DNA of 64,000 nt. Origin: Clavelina lepadiformis (Eukaryota; Chordata; Ascidiacea; Aplousobranchia; Clavelinidae). Position numbers and translations under genes: made by a program. Under the pieces are notes generated by a model. That model did no database searches. It saw nothing but the letters and a program-made list of their open reading frames with translations, and was not told the origin of the DNA. Of this stretch, positions 34,801-45,800 are shown in pieces. Location: contig NC_135243.1 in NCBI RefSeq assembly GCF_947623445.1, positions 10,914,501 to 10,978,500 on the forward strand, read 5' to 3'. The number at the start of each line of letters is the position of its first letter. Position 1 is the first letter of the stretch.

Positions 34801-35098
34801 AGCAGAAATATTTTTGATCGGTAAAAACAACTAAAATTAATAGTTACATCTAGTAGCCTATAAACAAGCATTGTATGCTAAGGTATATGTAACACTCTGT
34901 AATTAAAACATATACTATATACAGTATTGTTTTCATTTAAGAAAAACATTTGAAAGATACGATTAGTAATCATGTTTGCCGTCGGTTAACTACAGGCTTA
35001 CTCATACAGTTTTTCGTGTAGTCATTTAGATATTTGTTGATGACATATCCAGGGTTTCAAAATCAAAAATATTTCACACGGAAAGGGAGATTTCTAAG
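31861..35098. other. Gene-poor region before the 35-kb gene
   Basis: Mostly AT-rich non-coding sequence. A minus-strand frame end at about 32309-32207 reads NHGWEDDNNYDDWGYDSDDY before a stop; it is acidic and aromatic but isolated, with a stop codon shortly upstream. No other supported feature was seen. Confidence 0.35.
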
Positions 35099-36856
35099 AT
35101 GTCCGGAAAACCAGTTAGAAAGAAAACGGCGTCGTATGATAAACACTTTCTGTGTCACACAGACACGACTGGTGCAGGAGCAGGAAATTCGTGTAAGCTA
35201 TGCATCAATAAATCATAAATCTATCAGTTTTAGTGTCATGTTACCTTGCTCGCAGATCCTCACCGAAAAGATTTTCAGTGGAACTTGCTGTTTCTAAAAA
35301 GTAGCTGGGGCACTGGCATGCAAACGAAGGATGTCAACATTTCCACCAAACGTACATCTTCTAGTCGTTGCAGTACCAAAACTAAAAAAATACCAACGAG
35401 TTCTGAAAGCGTTAGAATGAGCAGGTCATCGACGAAATCAAAAAATGATGTACCAAGACCTCGGCCAAGGGTAAGTTATTTTCATTACGTATTTTTCACT
35501 GTTATTCAGATGGTACTGAGTGAACCATGATTGAGATAAATATTTAAGTCAACAGTTGGAGTGATTTTGACCCAAGTTAATAGGAATGTCAAAGCATTTT
35601 TCATTTAATTAAAACTTATTTTTGACTGTGGTAGCGCCCATTAGTTTTTGTTGTCTTCAAATATTTACGATACTCAATAATGCTTTGCATACAGCCTATT
35701 ATCTTATTTAGAAAGCCAACACTGCTCCGGACATTAGTTTTCCTCCACTCGGAGAAAGTAAGACTATCTACGCAAATCAAGCTTCAGTTGCTGCACCTTC
35801 TATAAGTTCGAAAAGAGAAAGTAAACGAAAGACGGCGCATTCAGACCGATCAAGAATTACTTTGGATTCTATTCCAGAACATGAACCACGTAATTACAAT
35901 TTTGTGTTTAATAATGATGCAGATACTGTGTAGGCCTAGTAATTTTAAATTATTAAATTTGTCATTCCTATATTTTATGTAAATGTAGGCTACCAAAAAA
36001 ATAATATTGCATTGTTATTGTAGTGACAACGTTAACAGCAAAAGATCATCAACATGGCTCGAAAAGAACGACAAGCAAACAACGTCATCCGCACTTATCA
36101 GCGTCTCCAAACTCCTCAAAATCTAGTATACGATCTGGCTCCGCATCTAAATCAAATTTTAGCCGAGCAACCACGTCTTCTTCTTTGCTATCGTCCCGCC
36201 TTCCGTTCGAGACATACGCATACGAAAGTAGAAACGGAGCATACTCTGCATCCACTTATCGTACATCGACCAGTTATAGAAATAGCTCTCGAATGAGCAC
36301 TTCTCTCTCTTCAATCACAGGATGGGACGAGCATGAAGGGCGACCTGCAATGGAAAAATTTCTTTCAAAAACCTCCAGCAACAGAATAGGTAACGACAGA
36401 ACAGGGATGGTAGAATGCACCATTAAACCAGCTACACTTAAAGCTCTAGTGCGAACGGTTTCTCAAGATCTTAATACAAAAGGTCGAGAATCAAAGCATT
36501 TAGACTCCACAGGCGTTGGCATTAATCTTGACACTAACTACTCTATGCGAAGACATCAACAGTTCACAAATCTCAAATTTGCCGTTGAAGAGTCAGCGAG
36601 TAAAGCCCGACTGCGATCTTCGCTCTATAAAACTGAAGAATCACAAAGGCGACCAACCATATTTCGAAGTAACCTCATGGAAACCAAAAGAAAGAAGTCG
36701 TTCAACCCACGGTATCATGGAGAAATAACACGACCTACTATTGTCGATAAACATGCTCACAAATATCCGTCGGAAGAGCGCTTTCATACTAAATGGGTAC
36801 CAAAGCTGAACGTAAACAATGCAACAGGCCCTTGGACTACATACATTTCCCAGTAA
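35099..36856 (+). CDS. Basic Ser/Thr/Arg-rich protein, four exons, unrecognised
   Basis: Predicted exons: 35099-35192, 35256-35470, 35712-35889, 36024-36856. Every junction is GT-AG, phases match exactly, and the sum is 1320 nt, encoding 439 aa. The N-terminus (MSGKPVRKKTASYDKHFLCH) leads to a short folded-looking stretch (PHRKDFQWNLLFLKSSWGTG). A long low-complexity region rich in Ser, Thr, Lys and Arg follows, with PRPRPR and many SSS clusters. The C-terminus is more ordered (RPTIVDKHAHKYPSEERFHT, then KWVPKL and GPWTTYIS at the end). No transmembrane segment or signal peptide is visible. The composition resembles disordered cytoskeletal or axonemal proteins, but that is only an impression. 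AATAAA at 36875-36880 lies directly after the stop. Confidence 0.78.
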
Positions 36857-38370
36857 CAATAATCCAATCACACTAATAAACGCGTACCGAGGATTAATAC
36901 AGTTGAGTACAACACGTCGTCGCCTTGTCCCAGTTGAGATTCTATTGTTCAGCAATCCAGTAACTGCTACCAAATTTTTTACCTTTCTCAAATGTTCAGC
37001 TTTCACAGAACTAGAGGGTTCTTAAGTTTGTCTAGGCCTGTGCATATTAATGTTTGTGTTTTTTTGCACAGGTCTCCACTTTTTCTATTACCCTTGAGGT
37101 GGCTTAGGCAGATTCTACCGTAGTACCTTATTGCCAACATCTCGAACCCAGTGCGTTTATATATAACACACCTTGTCGTGTTCCTTTTGCTCAGCTGTGG
37201 AATTGATTGGAGCCTTTAACGATCTTTCTACGAGAATCGGGAAACTTGGAAGCTGACAATACACCACAGCAACAATTTCACGTACAAATCTTAAAAAAGT
37301 GTTCCATGATCTACTGCAGAATGTCATTCAATTAAGGGAAATTTTCGTAATAAAAAAGCAGCAGTTGAACGGCCTATTTTGCAAAATATACTCGTTTTTG
37401 GTGCTAGGCTATATCTGTCGGATAACGCAGTGTAAATAATATAACCAAAATCAATTTATTTCTATAACACTGCAATTAAAATCACAATAAAATTATGTAT
37501 CAACTGCTTACAGACATTGTTAAAACAAAAGAACAATACTGCTAATGTGTACTGAATTGCCATAAAACAAAGATTGAAGTGGGAGTGCAACGTTATGGTT
37601 GGAAGCTGGGCTCACGCCATTCATCCCGGAAGCACCCGCCCAGCTTCTTACGCCAGAATGATTCCAACATAACATGTTCAACAAATTTTCTCGAGGTAAG
37701 TCGAGACAAAAAGTGTGTAGATATGATAACTACGAATCACTTACTGTAAATTAGCTACAGCCAAACTTACTTTGACGTTGCACTTTCACTGTAAGATTAC
37801 GTACGAAGGCATTCGTATTATTAAAGTCTTCCATATAGAAAATTATAAACATTTAGCCATTAAAGCTATGATAAAACAATACACAAGATTAGTTTGACAC
37901 AATACAGAAGACAAATTGTCATAGCACCAATACAAAGTAATTAATTGTTTGCTGAATCTCACATATTAATGTACCAGAGAGCACCTCAAAAGTTAAAACA
38001 TACTGTTTGAGATGTTCAGAAAGAAATATAGACTGTGATTTATAGGGGACGTTCAGGTCGCTAAAAAGAAATTTGTACGCATCATAACAAGAGTCCTTAC
38101 GTAAAATTATTAAGAAGCGAAATCAGTTACAGAAGATAATTAATCAGTGTTTCAAACCTTTTTCTCAATGGCAGTTAAGAACATTAAAGATTTGCTTGAT
38201 GAAAATATCCACTGTATTTGAAAGAAGTCCTTAACATTGGCATAAACAAAGCATGTGATTACACTGATAGTAACATTGATGGACAATGTTCGTATATTCA
38301 ATTTGGTGAAACGACAGTAACTGTTTGCAAGTTCTGCCAAAAATAAACGCCATAATGATGATAACAACAA
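36857..38370. other. Convergent intergenic region
   Basis: The region lies between the 3' ends of the plus-strand 439-aa gene and the minus-strand sphingosine kinase gene. It includes a possible hairpin of about 75 bp at 37597-37672 with pairs GTTGGAA/TTCCAAC and GCTGGGC/GCCCAGC. No gene was seen. Confidence 0.45.
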
Positions 38371-39815
38371 CTAAACTACACTGTCATTTCCCACGCTGCA
38401 AATGACTTTAGCCTTAATAGCAGTTACTGATGCTTGTACAGGGCCATATGGTATGAGTTCACCATCCACTGCCATATACCCTGTATGTTTACTGAGTGGC
38501 TCCAAGCGAAACGCTTTGCATGGAATAACTAAAGTATCCTGCTCAACGAGTTCCAAATGATTTCCATCCTTAATACTCAAAAGAACTTGAAGTAACCGAG
38601 CTCGTGACTAGAAATATGCAAAAACAAACTCTTCTAAGAGATAATCATAATGGCCATATAATAGTCGTTCAGTACATAATGTTACACGCAAGTGTATTGC
38701 CATCCATGGACCAAGCGGAATGCGTCCGGTTAAGGTTAAGCACAATAAAAGCGATAAACTAAATAAATTAAAAGGTCAGCATTGAATAGGTTTCCTAGAA
38801 AAGTTTGTAACTTACCACAGTAGATTTAAGACAGTAAAGGTATATAGTATCTCCACCGCATTTCGCGTGAGGCATCATAAACATATCTTTTCCTAAATGA
38901 CTTAAATAAATTGCTGAAACCCAAACGAATTCCCCTTCTAAATATTGCCAATCATTGGATAATGAGTTAGTGATTTGCTCATGTTGCAGATACGGGGGAC
39001 AACTTAAATCAGATGTAGTGGGATTTGCAGAATCAGCTTCCACCATTGGCAAGGATCTGGCATTTACAGTAGTGTCAACATGCTTTTCACTGAAATGTAA
39101 CATACACATATTTCAAAAAAGTTCAGCAGGTAAATGTTGAAATACTTGTCAGGCACAATTTCATGTGTCACAATAATCTTGAATATTAAATGCGTATTTC
39201 AATACTTTTTCTCTCTATGTCTTGTTTCCAACTGCGATTCGTCCTCTTCTGAACTTTCCTGTAAACTTGCAACGACTTTATGTTTGCATACATGCTTCTG
39301 TAATTAACACAATTTAATTACATATGAATATTCATTTACTTTCTTGTAAGTAATGAAAACAGAAGTGTGTAGTAAAAAAACGCTTTATTTATTGCAACGG
39401 CTTGAACAGTATTGCCTTTTCAAATATTTTCCAAATGTGTGAGTCATGATCAGGTATATATGACAGTGTTCCTTGATACTTCCGCAGATTAAAGGTTCTG
39501 ACAAGACACCCCAGTGTAAAACGAACATCTCCAATGGCCCTAAACATTAATGGAACAAAACAGTGTAATCAAAAAGAAATTGTTACGAACACAATGCACA
39601 TAAATACATTACAAACCAACATACAGTACAATGCAAATTAGAACCTGTATTTTTCACTTTCGATGTCCACATCAGCAATAAATCCCCATGCAAAGTTTAA
39701 AAACGAATAAAAGTTTCCTTTTTCAGATTTAGTATACACCAGAGATAAATCTCTGGTGGAAAATTTCACAATCTCAAACACTGAGTCATAAATAGGATTT
39801 TCTGACCAGCTCCGC
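38371..39815 (-). CDS. SPHK: Sphingosine kinase C-terminal module 2 (five exons, canonical)
   Basis: Exons 39815-39645, 39539-39416, 39297-39206, 39089-38816 and 38607-38371 continue in phase from the shared exon ending at 48948. They encode [27 protein letters not shown], a variable acidic linker, [20 protein letters not shown], and [15 protein letters not shown] then [12 protein letters not shown]. These match vertebrate SPHK1/2 closely, including the two Arg of the ESEKYR...RFTLG stretch and the Glu of DGE. The donor after 39416 is GC rather than GT (AAAAG|GCAATA), supported by phase and by the conserved GTLSYIP just before it. Intron sizes are small (about 100-210 bp) compared with the 5' part of the gene. 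Confidence 0.88.
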
Positions 39816-42800
39816 CTGTTGCAAGAATTCAATACAATCAAAAACACCACATGACAACACAAATATCAGAATAAAATCCTAACCTAAGCATTGCAGAAAA
39901 TTTTCTACCCTCAAACAGATGACACCAAAATAAACTTCTACAGTGGCAATTGTATTAAAATCGTTTGACTTGGTGCCTGGTTGCTCCACCTATAGTTTTT
40001 AATTTGATCATAAATGCTAAGAAATCGGCTGACTGTCAAGAAATATTTTAGCTTTCATTAGCTTACATAAGCAATTACCACAATTACCAACAATTTACAT
40101 ACCGTATTTACTTGTTTGTAAGCCGCGCTTGATTGTAAGCCGCCCTTGTTTGTAAGCCACATGTGATAGTGTTAAAAATTTAATGTAAGCCGCCCTTGAA
40201 GGTAAGCCGCATATACCAACTGTTTACACGCAAAGCTGAAACTGTTTAAAGGTTTATTTAACTTTCACGCTCATTATGCTCAAATGCATATGACAATTTA
40301 AAATGCACATCACAACTTCACAATTGTCGGTATCAGACAACGCAGGACAGCAAAATATCTTTGGCAAAGTCGACAAGGAAAAAGGCAAAAACAAAAAAGA
40401 AAAAATGTAAGCCGCCTTTGATTGTAAGTCGCCCTTGAATTTAAGCCGCAAACATGATGAAAAAAAAAACTTTGTAAGCCACGGCTTACAATCAAGTAAA
40501 TACGGTAAGCAAAATCATCAAATACAATGAAGATAGCAATACTTATATTGTATAAATACCTAATATATATAACTGCAAGGATTTCACAGTTAAATATATT
40601 CACAAGACTGACTAAATGACTTATATGCCTGGATTGCAAGAGACAAAACACAGATCGGTCAGACCTTTTGGAGTTTTTGTGAATACTAAGAAACTTGTTA
40701 ATAAGTCAACTACACAAATGCTGAAGCGAAATCTGTGTTTGGTGTGCAATTCGTGGTAATATTTGGATTTCAATTAGGAGTTTAGAGCAAAACATATCTG
40801 TCAAAATTTCATAAGTTTAACAATAAACCTTTTCCAACATTTTGGCATTTATCTCATGAAAAATTTTTTTTGCCCTTCCTGAGATATTGGTCGTTGAAAT
40901 CTCATACCCCAAAAAATTCTAATCATAAATTTCAGTGGTTTCTTCAATTTTTTCCACAAAAGAACTGGATTTTTGTAATCCTTGCCCAAAAAACTATAAG
41001 ATTACATATTTTGTTTATTCGTATACTCTTAAAAATAAAGGTTTTATGCAATATTTGCAATGTTTTACAAAAACAGCGCCTCAAGTGGCTTAAATAGAAG
41101 TGGAAGCCAATCTTTATTACACAACTATGGCTCTTACATATGAAAAATTCTAAGAGGGTGGGTTACACAGTGTGATTGTATTATAATAGAATGGTCCTAT
41201 AGAGAACATTTCTTTTTAAGTAATTCTAATTTTGACAAAAATACACAGAATAATGTAATGCACACCAACAATATACCAAGAATGGCAAATTTAAGCTAGT
41301 TTTACAAGAAATTACCATAACTAAGTTTAAAACTGTAAAACAGAAAATAACTTTTCCCAACTACTTCATGCCATAGATAAAGTAAAGCAGAAACGTAGAA
41401 TTACATAAAACACATGCAGCAACTGGTGGTTGTAAGATACAGCACAATTTGTTGTTCAAAGTGTGTGTTTATTCTTTTATATGAGTAGGAAGTATGAGAA
41501 AAACTCACCACCTTAAACATATTTAGGATCATTTTGGATTTATTAACCTACAAAGTACTTGCAGTAACCGTAAAACAAATTTATGGACCCTTTACTAAAT
41601 ACAACTGAGAAAAATATGCTGGTCTGGTTGACTTTTAATATGTGTTTTTTCTAATGTAATAAAATCATATTCTAAAAAATACACAAAATTTAGTTAAAGT
41701 CAGTTTAGTACATAAGATTATATAGAAGAGTGCTTGAAAGACATTTGTTCTACAAAGCAAACAGAACAGCTCGCCAAGAACATATATATAACAAATTCTT
41801 ACAGTGGGGTAAAAAAGTTTTTATTCAGGTTTGGCCTAAATCAAAAGCTTTACTCAGAGACATAAAAATATCACACAGCAGAAATTTTTTGTATTCAACT
41901 GGGCGGGCATTTAACATCATATATCTATAAATTCCGACAAAATACCAATACTTCAGCTTAGTTCACTGTATAAATACATAAAAAATTATTCCCACAAATA
42001 AAATTCAACATACAGTCTCTGGTTAATTAGCTATCTGGCATTTAATTGTTTCATGTAAACAATAAACTATATAAGGCAAAATATATAAAAAGTGTTTGGT
42101 CCATCAATTTCTAACAGTTACATATTACTGTATCATAGATGCAGGAAGGAAATTTAAAACTGATTGTGCAAAACACCACAAGCCATAAGTGAGTTCGTTT
42201 TTTCTGCTGACAGGAACAAAAACCATAAATGTGCAAATGTAAATGAAATAATTTTAAATAAAATTGTATCAGCAACTGTACCAAATGCACATAAACTTCT
42301 GGAGTTCATTTAAAAATGTAAATGAATACAAATAATTGACAGCTACAATACATAAATAAGTTAACGCCAATCTCGGGATCAGTTGTAATACTATGGATTT
42401 GAAATTACTCACACAAACTAGATAATTTACAAATGGAGCCCGTTGTCATCAATTACAAATTTGCGTTGTTTCCAATTCGGATCAAATAGTGGTATGTACA
42501 AAATTATATACATATAAATAGTAAATACTTTTCATATTTTTTGTTGAATAAAATACAACCATAAAAATATTGTTATTTTTGTCATAACGTGTTGTTATAA
42601 GTTTGTAATTTTTGTAGCAATGAATGCAGTAAACTGAGCATGTCAAGCTTAACAACAATGAAGAGAAAAATTTAATTGAATCAACTTAGCTGATATTTCA
42701 AATCACAATTACAATGCTTCAACCTAATGGTGGCCAAAGATAAAGAACTAGAAATATGTACAGTGAGACCTCGTTAATCTGAACCCCGAACAACCGGAAT

Positions 42801-45800
42801 CACCGTTATCTGACACAAAACTGCCGGGAACGGATTTCTTGCTATGCATTTTACCCCTTTTATCCGGAAACCCCGCTGTTCGACTCCGACACATAAGTTT
42901 TGGAACAAATGTGCTAAATAAATAGCAATAAAACCGGATTATTTTAATAAATAGCAATAAAATCTGATAAACCGGATTATTAAGAGTGAAGAGAAAATGA
43001 TTCACGATTGTACTAGATACAGTAGTTTGTTGACGAACACAATAGCCGATACTACGTATAATAATGTTGCAGTTTCACTCTATAAACTCCTACGCATACG
43101 CATACTTTGAATTGAAGTAAGGTGCATACTGCTTTTTGAACACTGTGCTAAATTTGCAAGATTGATTGATTTTTCGCTTTCCGTTAATCCGGATACCCCG
43201 CTAAACCGACTTTTAATGACGAAACAAAGTGGTCAGGATTAACGAGGTCTGACTGTATTATGAAGCAGAAAGTAACCAAACTGCATTTGGCACAACACAT
43301 GAAAGAATACTCTGAGATGGATTTTGTTGCATATACAATGGATTTAATGCTTACATAAACTTAAAATGAACTGAACTGCAAAACCAAAATGGATTCCAAC
43401 ATAATCAAATCCACAAATTTCGCACAGTCAATAATTTGTGCCAAAAACTCTACCAAGCTGTGGATGAACTTGGCATTGAAAAGGACCATATGGCATTTTT
43501 TCACCATCAAGTGTCACAATTTCTGAATGTTTAGAATGTGGTATAATGCGAAATGCTCTACATGGGGTTACAACAACATCACTTGAATTGTCACGCTCTG
43601 TTAAACCAGTTCCATCTTCCATGCTATCCCACAGTTTCAAAAGCGACCGCCGATTTACATTAGCTGTTATTTGAGTTAAAAATAAAAGGCCATCAGACCT
43701 TTTCTTAGTAGGATGTAGTATTGTATCAACAGCAATGTGAGACAAATTAACCCCAGTGACTTGCAAAAATTCACCCTGGCTTACAGACCAAGTGCTAGGT
43801 ACCGGTTCATCAAGAGGAGGTAGTAAATCGTTAACCAGTGTTTCCGTAGCATCTCCAGCAGCAGTGTAATTTTCTTTAATTGCATTGTGAATAGCATTAT
43901 CATTTTGTTCTGCAGATGTTTCCAATGACAAACCGAATTCTTTATCTGCCATGGCAGGCAGGAAACTGACAGTTAAATTGTATCGTCGCATTGTTGCTAT
44001 CCGCATTAGTGCATACAACAACATCCTGGTTTGACTACCTAAAGATCTCAAGCGTTCACTCTCAATGTCAATGTCTGATATCAAACCGATAACAGTTCCT
44101 AAAATTCCATATGTTATTTTAGCTTTTTTCACATGGCTAGTATCGCTCGTCTCCATTGCTAGAATATCCACTTTACAAATCTTTCCACGACAAATTTCAA
44201 ACAAGGATGATGGCAACACATCTGGTAGAGGGTGATGCCTAAAAACAAACATTAAAAAATTACTAAAACATTAAGTTGTAATTATTTCTAGTGCATTACT
44301 TTGTGAACTCAGACGATCCTAGCAAATTTGCTTTGCATACCAAATGCATTATCACTTGCTTTGAAAACATATTTCATTCAACAATTATTTATAAAGAAAT
44401 CATTTGTAAAGAATCATGTACAAAATTTTTGCATGTAGAATTAAATGAAATTAATGAATAAAACAAGAAAGCTTTCCACTGTCAAAAGATTGCTAGTTTA
44501 TATAGTAAATTTCATTTATTGATATAATTTAATTATTAATTAATCCGTGATTACAAAAAAAATATGCAACTAACATGAACACTGCAGAACATGTTGAATT
44601 GATAATCTTAAGTTAGTGTTTAATATTATATTTGATCCACAATGTGTTCAATTTTTCTTAATTTTAGGTCACTGGGCATTTTGTTTACAACTCCTTATCA
44701 AAAAATGTGTTACATATGATTCATAGGCGCTGAAGTTTACAAAATGTAGGGCGGAAAAGTTAATGGGTTCAGATGTTTGGGAATTCCCCATGTCAAGGGT
44801 TGTTGTAAAAACACAAAATAAAATAAAATATACTTCTAATCAGCGTTATTTGCGACAACAGCCATGCTACAAGTTTTTGCTTTTTATACAATTTCTAGAC
44901 TTGTTGGTTATGCTAACCTCCCACTTATAGCACAATTGTATTTCTGTTCATGTCTTAGTGCTTTGCCACATTTTTCTAGCTACGGATCGCCGGGAGCATG
45001 TTCTTTGTTCTACCATATGTCCTACTTTTAGTTCTGTGAAGTTTACGGCAAAAAATGAACGACATTCTTATACGTATTATTCAATCATTATCTATTATTT
45101 AATTATTGTTCGTTTTTTAATTTATTCGCATCAAAAAAACGAAACTGATCTAACAAAATTAGCAGCAACGATTACAGAATATACTTCTATTTGACACATA
45201 ATTGTAATCAAGAACGTTAAAATTTTCAACCCTGCAGTATAGTATCTCGTCTGTGATCTTCCGCACCCTCTTCTAGTTTTGCACTCGCTATTCTCTTTAA
45301 ACTCTTTGCATGCGTCGTCCCAAAGTTATTTTTGGTCATTATGTTTGTCTGTACAGACGTAACAGCAGAGATGGGAAAACACTTCCAACAAAAGCATGTA
45401 TAACCTTTTGACTCGAACTGTATTCATTTGAAACATACACGCAGACATAACATTCAAAACAAGAGTAGTTCTAGTAGTAGTTTTCCGGCGTAGTTCAGCT
45501 TTGCGTCAAGACAGAGCTTGTGAAGGGAACTCTCGATGTGTTTCTTGGCGGCACCTTTGATGTGCTTCCAATCTTTGTATCCTGTCAGCCAAACTGGATA
45601 CTTATGTTTGAAAGTCGAAATAACATCGGGGGTCACATGATTTGCTGAAGAAGCCCAATTGCACACTGCACAAATAGCCACATCTTTTTGTCGATCATAT
45701 TTTATCCATTCGTGCTGTTCAAGCAATCGTAAAACATATTTTTCTGCAGTGCCCGAAGTTGTTAAAGTTTCCACTGAAACACTAATATTGAAACTTTCGG

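Noticed and set aside
34641-34871. Minus-strand frame of 76 codons
   Set aside because: No homology, no adjacent exons in phase and no signal for a start.
36641-37006. Minus-strand frame of about 121 codons
   Set aside because: It is antisense to the last exon of the 439-aa gene and shows no family similarity.
38371-39815. Second, independent sphingosine kinase gene
   Set aside because: No separate N-terminal exons ([20 protein letters not shown] motifs) were found near it, so an alternative 3' module of the same gene is the simpler reading. Transcripts could change this.
40310-40651. Minus-strand frame of 113 codons
   Set aside because: It starts outside and runs into the TIR MITE at 40100-40507, so it is a composite of unrelated DNA.
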